Origin: CAYRFF01 sp964436125
GTDB taxonomy: Bacteria > Bacteroidota > Bacteroidia > Chitinophagales > Saprospiraceae
DNA: 64,000 nucleotides
Direction: 5' to 3'
NCBI GenBank assembly: GCA_964436125.1
Contig: CAYTBT010000009.1
Coordinates: 35,840 to 99,839 of the forward strand
In this document: positions 42,299 to 52,018 of the stretch, piece after piece
Numbering within the stretch: the first letter of the stretch is position 1
Layout of the letters: each line of letters starts with the position of its first letter
The notes under the pieces: generated by a model
Database searches by the model: none
Seen by the model: only the letters and a program-made list of their open reading frames with translations
Told to the model about the DNA's origin: nothing
Translations under genes and position numbers: made by a program

Positions 42299-42907
42299 AT
42301 GGCAGACAACAAGATTTTAGGTCCACAAAGACTAGGACCATTAACTCCACTTGTCGGAGAATGGGAAGGAAACGTAGGATTAGATGTTTCATATCACAAT
42401 GACGACGATGTAATAGGAAAAACCTCCAATTTTGAAAAAGCTTGGTTTAAACCTATTCCTACTCAAGAAAACGGACAGCAATCCTTAGAAGGGCTCGCGT
42501 ATAAGATTACCAACTGGCGTCATGGTGAAGAGGCAATGGAGCCTTTCCATGATGAATCCGGATATCTATTATGGGATAAAGCCAATCAACAAGTTATGCA
42601 ATGCGTAGTATTTGGGCGCGGTATCTCAATTCTTGCAGGTACAACGGCAGGAGCTCGTGATACGGAGTTTCACTTAAAAGCTCGTCCCGGCGATCCATCT
42701 TATGGAATCCTACAGAATAAATATCTTATGGAACGTGCAGAAATGATGAGTTATGACCATAAATTCATCTTCCACGATGATGGTACTTTTACGCATGAAT
42801 CTGATATCGTATTAAAGTTAGCTGCTATCGGAAAGGAGATGCACCACACGGATAAAAATACATTGCATCGCGTAAAAAGATATCATCCCGGAAGTGAGTT
42901 CCAGTAA
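42299..42907 (+). CDS. Nitrobindin-like heme-binding beta-barrel protein
   Basis: 202 aa, no signal peptide. LGPLTPLVGEWEGN (GEWEG at 20-24) is the hallmark of the THAP4-like/nitrobindin beta barrel, followed by barrel strands such as LEGLAYKITNW, VMQCVVFGRGISILAG, KFIFHDDGTFTHESDIVLKL and, near the end, EMHHTDKNTLHRVKR with candidate histidine ligands (H187-188 region or H194). Members bind ferric heme and NO; whether this one does needs the proximal His, which I cannot assign with confidence. Confidence 0.85.
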   Translation: MADNKILGPQRLGPLTPLVGEWEGNVGLDVSYHNDDDVIGKTSNFEKAWFKPIPTQENGQQSLEGLAYKITNWRHGEEAMEPFHDESGYLLWDKANQQVMQCVVFGRGISILAGTTAGARDTEFHLKARPGDPSYGILQNKYLMERAEMMSYDHKFIFHDDGTFTHESDIVLKLAAIGKEMHHTDKNTLHRVKRYHPGSEFQ

Positions 42908-43003
42908 TGGAGTATCTTTGATTCAGAAAATTACCTTAGGTGTTCTATTGTTATATGGGACACCTATTTTTATTTGCCGTAAGGCTATAAATCATCTTTA
43001 TAA

Positions 43004-43015
43004 GCTTCCGCAAAT
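43004..43015 (-). repeat. ATTTGCGNAAGC word, copy 13
   Basis: Exact copy (N=G), intergenic, 3 bp beyond the stop of the flavodoxin reductase gene. Confidence 0.85.
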
Positions 43016-43017
43016 TT

Positions 43018-43674
43018 TTAAATGACCATAGACTGCGGGTCTGCTCCCAGGCTCATCAGAGCTTTCGTAATGTCCCGGGCAAATCCTTCAGGTCCACAGA
43101 CGTAGAATCGCTGATCAAAATCCCCTATGGTTGCTTTCAGAAATTCCCGATCGATACGCCGTTCCTGAAAACCGATAACACCTTGCTGCGTAAAGACATT
43201 GATATAAGCAGGACCGAGCATTTTAAATAATTCCTGACCGAGAATGATGTCATCCTCGCTCTTATTGGAATAAATGAGGCCAATGTCGCGTAAATTTCCG
43301 CTATAATACAATGCGCGGAAGATAGAAATGAAGGGAGTAATTCCCGTGCCGCCTGCGATGAAAATCCCCGGCCCCTTATATTCTATAGAGCCGAAAACAT
43401 CGTGAAGTATGATTTTATCTCCCTTATTCAATGTCCCCATACGCTTGGTGACACCCTCGTGATCTTCATAGACCTTGACGATAAACTCGATGAAAGGCCA
43501 GGCATTGAGAGAAGTAAAGGCAAATTGCCGGATTTTATCTTCCCAGCCGGGCAGATTAAGTGAAATATGAGCGGATTGTCCGGGACGATAGGTGAAATCT
43601 TCCGGTTTCTCAATTGAAAATCGCTTCACATTGTGCGTTATATAGTGGGAGTTGAGTACTTTTAATGTATGCAT
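43018..43674 (-). CDS. Ferredoxin/flavodoxin reductase-type FAD oxidoreductase
   Basis: 218 aa. The FAD site RPGQS (30-34) with RQFAFTS, the NAD(P) site GGTGITPF (108-115) and CGPEGF with C193 define the FNR-like fold. It lacks a ferredoxin domain and a membrane part, so it passes electrons between NAD(P)H and a small carrier or an acceptor protein. Known relatives are flavodoxin reductases. It is divergent from the FMN reductase, a plausible redox partner. Confidence 0.92.
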   Translation of the reverse strand: MHTLKVLNSHYITHNVKRFSIEKPEDFTYRPGQSAHISLNLPGWEDKIRQFAFTSLNAWPFIEFIVKVYEDHEGVTKRMGTLNKGDKIILHDVFGSIEYKGPGIFIAGGTGITPFISIFRALYYSGNLRDIGLIYSNKSEDDIILGQELFKMLGPAYINVFTQQGVIGFQERRIDREFLKATIGDFDQRFYVCGPEGFARDITKALMSLGADPQSMVI

Positions 43675-43742
43675 TTATTGTTATTCAGAAGCTAAATATA
43701 TAAAATATTCCTCACTGAATAAAATGTTTTCTCTTCCCTTCC

Positions 43743-43772
43743 TTGTATAAAAGTCGGATTCATTTAATTTTG
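43743..43772 (+). promoter_or_regulatory. Promoter of the FMN reductase gene
   Basis: TTG (43743-43745), 19 bp, then TAATTTTG (43765-43772), an exact fit to the Bacteroidota consensus. The leader to the ATG is about 55 nt. Confidence 0.7.
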
Positions 43773-43833
43773 CCTGCTGTCATTCTATAGGGAAAACCAG
43801 ATAGTGATTTATGCACAGAAAAATAAGGAGAAG

Positions 43834-44391
43834 ATGTTGAAAGTAATGATAATACATGCGAGTACGCGTGAGGGAAGACAAGGATTACCTGTATCTGAGT
43901 GGGTAGTAGAAGGAAGCAGGAAGGTAGATGGAATGGAAATTAACTTTGTTGACCTTAAGGAGCTGAATTTGCCCTTTTTCAATGAAGCTCACCATCCGAG
44001 ATTGCAGAAGTATACACATGAGGCAACTAAAGAGTGGAGTGCAAGAGTAGAGCAGATGGATGCATTTATATTAGTGACATGTGAATACAATTACGGCATG
44101 CCCGCAACATTGAAAAATGCCCTGGATTTCTTATCCCTGGAATGGAAATACAAGCCAGTAACATTTGTCGGTTATGGAGGGATATCCGGTGGAACGCGTT
44201 CTATCCAGCAATTGAAACAAGTAACAAGTGCATTGCGGATGTTTCCATTTGAAGGCATTCAAATACCATTCTTTGGGACACAGATTAATGAAGAAGGTCT
44301 CTTTGTCCCCAATGACCATCAGACGCGGGCACTTTCAGCAATGTTTACGGAGCTACAACATCTGGGAGAAGGAATGAAAGCCTTATGGTGA
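43834..44391 (+). CDS. NADPH-dependent FMN reductase family protein
   Basis: 185 aa from ATG 43834, preceded by AAGGAG; the GTG at 43804 is less likely. Flavodoxin-like fold: MIIHASTREGRQGLPVSEWV (phosphate loop STRxxR), VTCEYNYGMPATLKNALDFL (PEYNYG-type motif around the isoalloxazine) and FVGYGGISGG. Such proteins reduce FMN, quinones or azo dyes with NADPH. Single gene beside the divergent FNR-like oxidoreductase. Confidence 0.92.
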   Translation: MLKVMIIHASTREGRQGLPVSEWVVEGSRKVDGMEINFVDLKELNLPFFNEAHHPRLQKYTHEATKEWSARVEQMDAFILVTCEYNYGMPATLKNALDFLSLEWKYKPVTFVGYGGISGGTRSIQQLKQVTSALRMFPFEGIQIPFFGTQINEEGLFVPNDHQTRALSAMFTELQHLGEGMKALW

Positions 44392-44449
44392 GGCGTGGGC
44401 GCAAGGGCGATGAGGCGACAAGGCGCAAGGGCAAGTACAGAAAGCACGT

Positions 44450-44473
44450 AGGTTTGCACGGCCGTGCGAACCT
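44450..44473. repeat. Palindrome AGGTTTGCACGG/CCGTGCGAACCT
   Basis: Two adjacent 12-base arms pair at 11 positions plus one G-U, with no loop. Too GC-rich and without a T-run for a terminator; likely an interspersed repeat. Confidence 0.65.
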
Positions 44474-44610
44474 GTAAATAATTTAACCGAAATCAATGAA
44501 AGAGAAGCAGTATAGGCAATACAGCACACGGGTGCAAGGGCGAAAAGGCGCCAAGGCGTAAAGAAGTTGAATGCTGGAATTCGAGACATTGAAGGAAATC
44601 CACCTCGTAG

Positions 44611-44635
44611 AGGCGAACGACCCTTCGCCTATTTT
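44611..44635 (+). terminator. Possible intrinsic terminator
   Basis: AGGCGAA and TTCGCCT form a perfect 7-bp stem with a 6-base loop, followed by ATTTTT. It is about 220 bp beyond the FMN reductase stop, so it could end that transcript. Confidence 0.5.
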
Positions 44636-44744
44636 TACCATTACCGATACTGGTTGTAAAGGTGAATGTTGAAATATTGAAGAGCGTTGTATCGAAGTCG
44701 AAGTGCTAGGTCGAAGCGTCACTAGTCACCATCCACAAAGAAAG

Positions 44745-44817
44745 AGCCACCCACTGGACTCGAACCAGCGACCTGCTATTTACGAAACAGCTGCTCTACC
44801 AACTGAGCTAGGGTGGC
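44745..44817 (-). tRNA. tRNA-Thr (anticodon CGT)
   Basis: The minus strand folds into a full cloverleaf: acceptor GCCACCC with GGGTGGC, D arm GCTC/GAGC around AGTTGGTA, anticodon stem GCTGT/ATAGC with loop TTCGTAA (anticodon CGT, reads ACG), variable AGGTC, T arm GCTGG/CCAGT with loop TTCGAGT. Discriminator base T; no CCA encoded. Confidence 0.95.
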
Positions 44818-44935
44818 AACTCATAAACCTCATTCTTCCGCCCTGCAATTTCCTATAAATATTTAATATATGCAATATATTACTGAAAGAAGTTTCATCC
44901 ATTTATGCAATTTCTACTATAGCTAGTACAAGTCT

Positions 44936-46819
44936 TCATTCTCGCACCCATACATTATTAGAAATGTCGGAATCCACCCATATTCCACCTTTGAGATAAA
45001 TTTTTTGTACCCCTCTGACATCTTCGAGTTTAATCGTCACCTGTCCTTTATTCCCTTTCCAAATAGCCGGGGACTGATGATAAACTTTTTCTTTATTATT
45101 TTTATCAACTACGACGATATCTACCGGCGCAGGTAAGCCACCGATATTTTTTAATGTTATTTTCACATTGCCCCAGCCCGGATCTACTTCTTGAATCGCA
45201 ATATCGATATGGTTAAACTGAAAGAACCAACTATTCCAGAACCAATTCAGATTTTTGCCTGTGACATCATTAAAGGTAAAGAAGAAATCCCATGGCATAG
45301 GATGTTTTCCGTTCCAGCGCTTCATATATTCGTGCAGAGCATTTGCGAAAGCTTCCTCACCGAGCATATCGCGTAGAGCAAGATATCCCAATGACGCTTT
45401 ACCGTACTCATTATAACCCATAGCGTTCCCGCGGAGAATACTTGCCGGGATAATAATGGGTAGATCAGCTGCAATTGTAGGATCATGCGCCCATTCATAT
45501 ACGCGGAAGCGCTTATAATTTACACCGGCTTGTTTTTTGCCGATATCTGCTATTCCGATGAGATATTCAAATGTCGTGGCCCAGCCTTCATCCATAAAGC
45601 CAAATCGCGTTTCATTAATCCCCATAAAGAACGGAAAATACGTATGCGCAATCTCGTGTTCAACGACAAATCGGGTAAAGTCCGGATTGTCAGGATGGGA
45701 ATCATCGTTTACCATCATGGGATACTCCATATTGGCATGCCCCCGCACAACGGTCATCTTGGGATAAGGATAAGGCACGCCGGGGGAATGAGATGAAAAC
45801 CATTGAATTGCATTACTTGCATAGTTTACCATTTCTTCAAAGTCCGTTGAGACACTATCATAAGCAGCTTGAACGCTTACCCGACGACCGGTAAGACTGT
45901 CGAGAACAACACTGCTGGCATCCCAGAGATATTCATTGCTGACTGCAATGGCAATATCAGTAACATTGGTAGCAACCCATTGCCAGGTATTGGTTTTATT
46001 CTGCTGAGTAATATTATGCTTCCGCAAATCCTTGGATGTAACTATATGGATGACTTCGTCACTATTCATCGATCTTTCCAGACGGTCGGCATATTTCTCC
46101 CGGAGAACAGCATCGGGATTTAATAATATTCCTGTTGCCCATACAATATAACCATTGGGAACGGTCACTTCAAATGTGTAGTCGTTGAAATCATTGTAAA
46201 ATTCCTGTGAGCCGAGATGTGGTAATCTGTCCCAGCCATTATAATCGTCATATACCGCTACTCGTGGATAAAAATATGCCAGATAAAATGTATGATCTTT
46301 TATGACACCTTCCCTTCCATCTCTTTCAGCGAGTTCATAATGCCATTCTATATGAAATCGCAGTGTTTTTCCCGGGAATAGTGGCTTTTTTAATCTGATA
46401 AACTTACTGGTCCCATCATTCTTACTCTTCCATTGATGTGGCTTGCCATTAATTGTAAATTTGTCGATGTGAATTCCCGAGGCAATAAAGTCCTGCGGTG
46501 CTCTCCACGCCCGTACAGCGCCGGGTTTATGGATATTGTTGATGAGCTTAAAGTTGATTCTGTGTAGGGTGTCCGGACTATGATTGGTGTAATTGATGGT
46601 TTCAATTCCATGTACCGTTCTATCCGGCGGTGATACCTTTATTCTTATGTTGTAGGTGGAGCGATTCTGCCAGTAATTACTCCCGGGTCTTCCGGTCATA
46701 GAACGCGTATTGTTTTTATAAGCCTGTTGGATATTCCGCGGAATGTATAATTCTTGTGCGTTCAGGGTAGAACAGAGTATGAGAGAAAGAATTGAAAGAA
46801 ATATTGACTTGATATGCAT
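44936..46819 (-). CDS. M1 family metallopeptidase, exported
   Basis: 627 aa with a signal peptide (IFLSILSLILCSTLNAQ). The zinc site HEIAH is at 388-392 with E411 as third ligand (HExxH-x18-E), and VRGHANMEYPMM takes the place of the GxMEN motif. After the catalytic domain a C-terminal beta domain is visible (VDIVVVDKNNKEKVYHQ). Probably a periplasmic or secreted aminopeptidase. Distinct subfamily from the other M1 protein of the window. Confidence 0.93.
   Translation of the reverse strand: MHIKSIFLSILSLILCSTLNAQELYIPRNIQQAYKNNTRSMTGRPGSNYWQNRSTYNIRIKVSPPDRTVHGIETINYTNHSPDTLHRINFKLINNIHKPGAVRAWRAPQDFIASGIHIDKFTINGKPHQWKSKNDGTSKFIRLKKPLFPGKTLRFHIEWHYELAERDGREGVIKDHTFYLAYFYPRVAVYDDYNGWDRLPHLGSQEFYNDFNDYTFEVTVPNGYIVWATGILLNPDAVLREKYADRLERSMNSDEVIHIVTSKDLRKHNITQQNKTNTWQWVATNVTDIAIAVSNEYLWDASSVVLDSLTGRRVSVQAAYDSVSTDFEEMVNYASNAIQWFSSHSPGVPYPYPKMTVVRGHANMEYPMMVNDDSHPDNPDFTRFVVEHEIAHTYFPFFMGINETRFGFMDEGWATTFEYLIGIADIGKKQAGVNYKRFRVYEWAHDPTIAADLPIIIPASILRGNAMGYNEYGKASLGYLALRDMLGEEAFANALHEYMKRWNGKHPMPWDFFFTFNDVTGKNLNWFWNSWFFQFNHIDIAIQEVDPGWGNVKITLKNIGGLPAPVDIVVVDKNNKEKVYHQSPAIWKGNKGQVTIKLEDVRGVQKIYLKGGIWVDSDISNNVWVRE
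45341..45352 (+). repeat. ATTTGCGNAAGC word, copy 14
   Basis: Exact copy (N=A) inside the M1 peptidase gene, read as AFANA on the coding strand. Confidence 0.85.
46018..46029 (-). repeat. ATTTGCGNAAGC word, copy 15
   Basis: Exact copy (N=G) inside the same M1 peptidase gene, read as DLRKH. Confidence 0.85.
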
Positions 46820-47196
46820 GTATTTTTACTTCTTATGATAAAAACACCAAATTTATAATAAAATTGTGGAACCAGAAATAGGTATGGGCATTATCGTTGC
46901 GTTGAGTTATTCACACGGTGCTATTCTGTTTACTTCCCGCTCGCCTTTCATCATCGCTTCAAGGGGTGTTTTTAATATAGTGTTCAATCCATCTTCTTCA
47001 TTCAGTAGGTTTTCTATAATTGTTGTAAATTGTGCTTGTATAAAACGCATATTCTTTAATCTATTTTGTGAAAATATTCAGAGATAATCATTGTGCGTTT
47101 TACACACCTTTTTAGGGACAGTAAAAAAACTTTAAGAAAAGCTATGATATTAAGTATTTTCGGTGTAGTTTAGGCATAATTACTTAATTAAATGTT
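46820..47196. other. Divergent intergenic region
   Basis: Contains the M1 peptidase promoter at its left end; otherwise AT-rich DNA without a recognisable gene. A 73-codon frame at 46866 (+) overlaps the promoter and is not supported. Confidence 0.5.
46848..46878 (-). promoter_or_regulatory. Promoter of the M1 peptidase gene
   Basis: On the minus strand TAAATTTG (46848-46855) fits TAnnTTTG exactly, with TTTC (46875-46878) 19 bp upstream as an imperfect -33 box. Confidence 0.55.
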
Positions 47197-50037
47197 ATGG
47201 GCGAGAATACAAAAAATAAAAATTCAAAAATTTGGTTTAAAACCAAATTTTTGTTTTACATTTATTTAATAATTGCAATAAATATATGTGTAGCGCATGC
47301 TCAAAACTGTAAGCCCTGGGGTGCATTACATAGCACAACATGGAATGAAACCTTTACATGCAATAATGATTTGACGGCCATTTATATAAATCAAGATGAT
47401 AAAATATCTAATTACTTTACCTTCGGCTCATATTTATATAATGAATGTGTTGTAATAAATAATGCCACTTTATATATTGATGTTAGTGCGGTGGTTTATG
47501 GTTGTAAAATTATTTTAAAAGGCTCACAAGCCAAAATAGTTATACAGAATGGGGTAAAAACTTACTTTGTGCATAATAAGATGAGTAGTGGAAATGCCTT
47601 TATGTGGGATGGAATTGAAGTCAGTGAGAATTCAACACTTAAATTTTACTATAATCAGATGAATGATGCAAAGAACGGAATCTATAATACAGGTTCTGAT
47701 TGTACTATGATAATAGTAGATAATAAATTTGACAATAATTTATATAGTATAAAAGCCGGGACATTTCCGGAATCACAGGACAATGTTCTTTTGGGATTGA
47801 AGAGTAATATGTTTAATTCAACTTCCAATCTTAAATACGCAGTTTTTGAAGGAGATATTGTTGCTTCATTATCTCAACCTAGGGCTGCTATTCTGATTTT
47901 TGGTATTGATGTAGTCAGTAAACATTCAGGCTGTGATTTTTCCTATATTAATAATCATTCCAATGGCATAATAGCTTATAATTGCAATATTTCTATTAAT
48001 AATTATATATTTCAGAATATTAATAGAAAACCACAGGATTACTTCTTTAGTTCATCTGAGGAAGGGAATGCAATTGCTATCAATGTACCTGAATTGTTAC
48101 CGGAATCAATTTTTCCTGAACTAGGTAAAGACGCTATGATTGTCGGATTTAACACAATAGGAGGAAATCCTCCGTATTTTCCTACAATGGTAAATGTAGA
48201 TAGAGGAATCAATTACAGATTAATTAATTTAAATGCAAGTAAATTATCAATTGACAATTGCAATAAAGGCATTTCAGGACGGACAAGAATATCGGAAACA
48301 GTCATTAAAAATAACCATATCGATAGTGTAAAAGAGAAAGGAGTGGAAATCTTTGGGGTAAACATCGGTTATTTAAGGATAGAGGATAATAAGATAGTAA
48401 CGCATGCTACACAAGGAGACAATTCAATAGGTATTGATATAAATTATGTAACTGATTCAGTAATCGTGGGCCGGAATAAAATATATATGAATCAAGGGAG
48501 TTATGGAATATTAATAAGAAGATGTAACCGGTCTCAGATCAAGGACAATGAGATATATTTTCAAAATCCTGCTGTAGAATATAAAGCAGGCATTTTAATC
48601 AATGGAGTAATACCTATCAAGGGTCATCTACATTCTTTGATTATGAATAATATATATGGAATCTCGGCCCTCAATTATTTTTATCCCGGTATTGAGATGA
48701 TCGGATGTCCCGAGACTTCATATATTTGTAATGAATTATCTGAAACTCCGAGAGGACTGGAAATAACGGGTAGTTGTCTAAATTCAAGCATTGCATTAAC
48801 AGAGTTTAATACTCATAGAGTAGGGATATACTATAATTTTAATGGTCATACAGGAGATCAGAAGTATAAAAGTAATTTTTGGCTGGGGACGTATAACAGT
48901 GGATATAGAATCAAAAGCTTAATTCAAAATGGTTCTTTTGATAAATATTGGGTATATCGAGATGACATTAATACTATACGTGACCCATATCCTTGCATGC
49001 CGCCTTTAATTGCAGTGTATAGTCGCTACGGTGAATATATAGAATGTGAAAGCTCTCCTTCGCCCATTCTTATTGATACGACTTTTTCAAGTCTCGATAG
49101 TTTGATTGCTATTGATAGTGCTTGCATTACTGATTTTCCGATAGCTGAGCAATGGTATCAAGACTATTATCTGTATTCAAAGATCAACAGATTTCAGATT
49201 CCTGTAATCCCGGGAACGTTATATGATAGTTTTTATGTGGATTGTCAACAAAACGGGATTGCGGATTTTGTAAATGTCAAAAGACAAATTTCTTCTATTA
49301 TTACAATGCCAAATTCATTAAGAAATAGCTTGCATCAATATCAAGACAAGAAACTAAATATTTTGGATGATATTGCAGAAATTGATTCAATATATATCGG
49401 AGGAGGGATGAATGATTCAACATATATTGAGGTAAGAAGGGAGTTGCAAGACAGCATAATAGTGTATAATGCAATTGTGGATCATCACATTTTAGAATTT
49501 AAATATACACGGAATAATACCATATTTAACACCATTTTACCCATGGTATCTGCACTTAATGCAAACAATAATGCATCCATCATATATAAGAAATTCTTTA
49601 GACTTGAGTCAAAATATATTGCTGGAGAACTAAGTAGTATTGATAGCGCCGAGATTCTTTCTTATTCTAATGCATGTCTAGAACGTTATCAGAATGGGGT
49701 ATTGGGATTACAAGCTCTAGCGGTATCACTGGGTGATACCGTTGATTTAATTTTCGATTGCTCACCTTATAATGTCCGTAAAGCCGTTAATAAAACAATG
49801 GAATGGAAGTTATTCCCCAACCCACTTGATAAATCGAAACTTTACCTTAGTACTGATAAAAAGAGCTCGGGTACGGCGACTATATACACTATTCAAGGAA
49901 ATAAGGCGTATTCAGTAGAGTTTTATTCCAGCAATAATTTAAGTATTGATCTCAAGGAGAAACTAACACCGGGTATATATATACTTGTGATACGTTGTAA
50001 CAGAGGTGTCTGGACTTCAAAATTTATAAAACATTAA
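47197..50037 (+). CDS. Large secreted protein with right-handed beta-helix repeats and T9SS sorting domain
   Basis: 946 aa. A cytoplasmic-side leader precedes a signal peptide (FLFYIYLIIAINICVAHAQ). Residues about 90-520 contain irregular beta-helix turns (SGNAFMWDGIEVSENSTLKFYYNQMNDAKNGIYN; DNKIVTHATQGDNSIGIDI) like NosD/pectate-lyase-type parallel beta-helices. The last about 80 residues are a type IX sorting domain (WKLFPNPLDKSKLYL ... LTPGIYILVIRCNRGVWTSKFIKH), so the protein crosses the outer membrane via T9SS. The gene is clearly more AT-rich than its neighbours and has no copy of the 12-bp word, which may mean recent acquisition. Ligand or enzymatic activity unknown. Confidence 0.88.
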   Translation: MGENTKNKNSKIWFKTKFLFYIYLIIAINICVAHAQNCKPWGALHSTTWNETFTCNNDLTAIYINQDDKISNYFTFGSYLYNECVVINNATLYIDVSAVVYGCKIILKGSQAKIVIQNGVKTYFVHNKMSSGNAFMWDGIEVSENSTLKFYYNQMNDAKNGIYNTGSDCTMIIVDNKFDNNLYSIKAGTFPESQDNVLLGLKSNMFNSTSNLKYAVFEGDIVASLSQPRAAILIFGIDVVSKHSGCDFSYINNHSNGIIAYNCNISINNYIFQNINRKPQDYFFSSSEEGNAIAINVPELLPESIFPELGKDAMIVGFNTIGGNPPYFPTMVNVDRGINYRLINLNASKLSIDNCNKGISGRTRISETVIKNNHIDSVKEKGVEIFGVNIGYLRIEDNKIVTHATQGDNSIGIDINYVTDSVIVGRNKIYMNQGSYGILIRRCNRSQIKDNEIYFQNPAVEYKAGILINGVIPIKGHLHSLIMNNIYGISALNYFYPGIEMIGCPETSYICNELSETPRGLEITGSCLNSSIALTEFNTHRVGIYYNFNGHTGDQKYKSNFWLGTYNSGYRIKSLIQNGSFDKYWVYRDDINTIRDPYPCMPPLIAVYSRYGEYIECESSPSPILIDTTFSSLDSLIAIDSACITDFPIAEQWYQDYYLYSKINRFQIPVIPGTLYDSFYVDCQQNGIADFVNVKRQISSIITMPNSLRNSLHQYQDKKLNILDDIAEIDSIYIGGGMNDSTYIEVRRELQDSIIVYNAIVDHHILEFKYTRNNTIFNTILPMVSALNANNNASIIYKKFFRLESKYIAGELSSIDSAEILSYSNACLERYQNGVLGLQALAVSLGDTVDLIFDCSPYNVRKAVNKTMEWKLFPNPLDKSKLYLSTDKKSSGTATIYTIQGNKAYSVEFYSSNNLSIDLKEKLTPGIYILVIRCNRGVWTSKFIKH

Positions 50038-50048
50038 TCAATTACAAG

Positions 50049-51671
50049 ATGCGACTTCAATTACATATAATCGGTATATTCCTTTTGACAATCTTTATTT
50101 CTACGGAATGTATGGGACAGAAATCAAGTTATGTGTGGATGGTAGGCAGAAATCCCCGTACCAGTCAAAATGCTGTCCGGATTACCTTTTCAGAGAATGG
50201 GATTGAACAGATTGATAGTGTGCCACATCGAGGAATGATATTCGGAGCCAACAGTTCATATTGTGACCCGGAGACAGGAGAATTATTACTTTATAGCGAT
50301 GGATTCCATCTTTTTAATGGAGAATATCAATTACTTGAAAACGGAGATTCCCTCAGCCCCGTAGAATACAGAGAAGGGTATTATGAACTTGAGGAAAAAT
50401 TCGGTTGTTATGTAGGTTCTGACATTTGGAATTCAGTTGTCATTTTACCCATTGGGAAAGACAAGTTGGGAATTATTCACGGGTATGGAGTAACCTTCGG
50501 GATTACAGATTCATTATTTTATACCGAAGTAAAAATATTACGGGATAATTCCATAACGGAAGAGAAAAGCAGTCAACTTAGAGTAATTAAAAAGAATATC
50601 GTTATCAGGGATGATTCGGATGGGTATCTTGCAGAATCAGGAGCGAAGGCAGCTATCCGGCATGCTAATGGCAGGGACTGGTGGATAATAATAGGACATG
50701 CACGATACCCTACGACTGAGACAAGAGTCTATAAATATTATGTTTTTCTCCTCGATACAACAGGGCTGCACTATGACCATGAGGAAGTATTTGATAGTTC
50801 TTCGACTTACTCTTTTAATGTTTGGACTATAATGCCGAGCAAAAACGGGTCAATGCTGTCATCGGTTGTTTCTAGATACGATCCATCGTCGTCTAATCCA
50901 CCTGATCCACCATATAATTGTTTTCTGCACTTGTATGAATTCAATCGTTGTACGGGGAACTTGCTCCGTCGAGAAGGGGAAGCAATGTTAAATTCATGTG
51001 GAAACGGAGTTAGTTGTGTGTTTTCACCCAATGGACAATTTATATATGCGGTTTTATTAAAGAAGATTATTCAGTATCAAGTCAATGACAAGAACTGGTA
51101 TCTCAAGGGAGATACGGTCGGCAGGTGGAGTCGGGTAATTGATGAAGAAGATGACCTTCCACGTATTTCCGCACTAGGGCATTCACGACTCGGGCCGGAT
51201 GGAAAGATATATATAAGTGCTGCTCATGATTTATCGAAGTATATGCACGTGATTAATTACCCCAATAAACGTGGAAAGGCATGTGAATTTGAGCAGAATG
51301 GTATTGCATTACCCTTGGTAAATAAAGAATCAATACCGTTTTATGTTAATTACAATCTTGGACCTGTTGATGGTAGTGCTTGTGATACGCTAGGTATAGA
51401 TGAGACTACTGCGATAATAAAGACAGTAAAAAACACCTTTCAACTCTATCCCAATCCGGTACATACAGGGAATGCGGTGCAGATACAATGTGCGAGGGAA
51501 TTTACAGGCGAGATAAGCCTTTATAATACAGAAGGGGAATTGATGATAGAGCGACGATATAGGAAAATAAAAAAAATTCAATATAAGCTTCCAAAACTAA
51601 CACCGGGAGTTTATTTCCTCTGGTTTAAGAATAAGGGAAAAGAAAGCAGTAAAAAGATAGTTGTATATTGA
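50049..51671 (+). CDS. Secreted beta-propeller-like protein with T9SS sorting domain
   Basis: 540 aa with signal peptide (IIGIFLLTIFISTECMGQ). Repeats of the type found in propeller proteins occur (ANSSYCDPETGELLLYSDGFHLFNGEYQ; CVFSPNGQFIYAVLLKKIIQYQV; SRLGPDGKIYISAAHDLSKYMHVINYPN). The C-terminus (FQLYPNPVHTGNAVQIQCAREF ... LTPGVYFLWFKNKGKESSKKIVVY) is a T9SS type A sorting domain. It starts 11 bp after the beta-helix gene, so both are probably exported together. Confidence 0.88.
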   Translation: MRLQLHIIGIFLLTIFISTECMGQKSSYVWMVGRNPRTSQNAVRITFSENGIEQIDSVPHRGMIFGANSSYCDPETGELLLYSDGFHLFNGEYQLLENGDSLSPVEYREGYYELEEKFGCYVGSDIWNSVVILPIGKDKLGIIHGYGVTFGITDSLFYTEVKILRDNSITEEKSSQLRVIKKNIVIRDDSDGYLAESGAKAAIRHANGRDWWIIIGHARYPTTETRVYKYYVFLLDTTGLHYDHEEVFDSSSTYSFNVWTIMPSKNGSMLSSVVSRYDPSSSNPPDPPYNCFLHLYEFNRCTGNLLRREGEAMLNSCGNGVSCVFSPNGQFIYAVLLKKIIQYQVNDKNWYLKGDTVGRWSRVIDEEDDLPRISALGHSRLGPDGKIYISAAHDLSKYMHVINYPNKRGKACEFEQNGIALPLVNKESIPFYVNYNLGPVDGSACDTLGIDETTAIIKTVKNTFQLYPNPVHTGNAVQIQCAREFTGEISLYNTEGELMIERRYRKIKKIQYKLPKLTPGVYFLWFKNKGKESSKKIVVY

Positions 51672-51687
51672 ACGTTTATTCATGAAT

Positions 51688-51905
51688 TTAGAAATTTTCT
51701 AAGCCACCACTATGCTCCCATCGCTTTATTATAAACGCGCGGATTGGAACAGAAAAATTTCTATATCCTGCTGCTTTTAATAGTTCCTGAACAGCATATA
51801 AAACACTCGGAGCGACAGCGATGAGCCGCCCGCAATTGGTCTGTGGGTCGAGAGAAAACTTCAAAGCTTCCAATGCATCTTCCGTCTCCTCATTATTTTA
51901 TCTAT
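51688..51905 (-). pseudogene. Probable 3' gene remnant
   Basis: On the minus strand 72 codons run without a stop to TAA at 51688, with protein-like composition (RLIAVAPSVLYAVQELLKAAGY, ending RWEHSGGLENF), but there is no ATG, only TTG, and the frame begins right after a stop. I do not recognise the family. It looks like the end of a lost gene. Confidence 0.3.
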
Positions 51906-52018
51906 ACTATGTTGAAAATGGCAGAATTCATCCACTGTATTCAAGAGTTCACCTCTGGGCTATTTGTTGAGAAAACTGAAAGTTGAACTACTGAACTCAT
52001 CCCTTAGAATTTGGTAAA

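Larger units (their letters stand above)
44392..44744. repeat. Palindrome-rich intergenic region with GGCGCAAGG-type repeats
   Basis: Degenerate units related to GGCGCAAGGGC recur (44394-44432 and 44529-44562), with a perfect-looking palindrome (44450-44473) and a terminator-like hairpin (44611-44635). No coding sequence is credible. The composition differs from the AT-rich intergenic DNA around it, suggesting an inserted repeat family. Confidence 0.6.

Noticed and set aside
46866..47087. 73-codon frame upstream of the beta-helix gene
   Set aside because: It overlaps the M1 peptidase promoter, starts without a ribosome binding site and has no recognisable domain.
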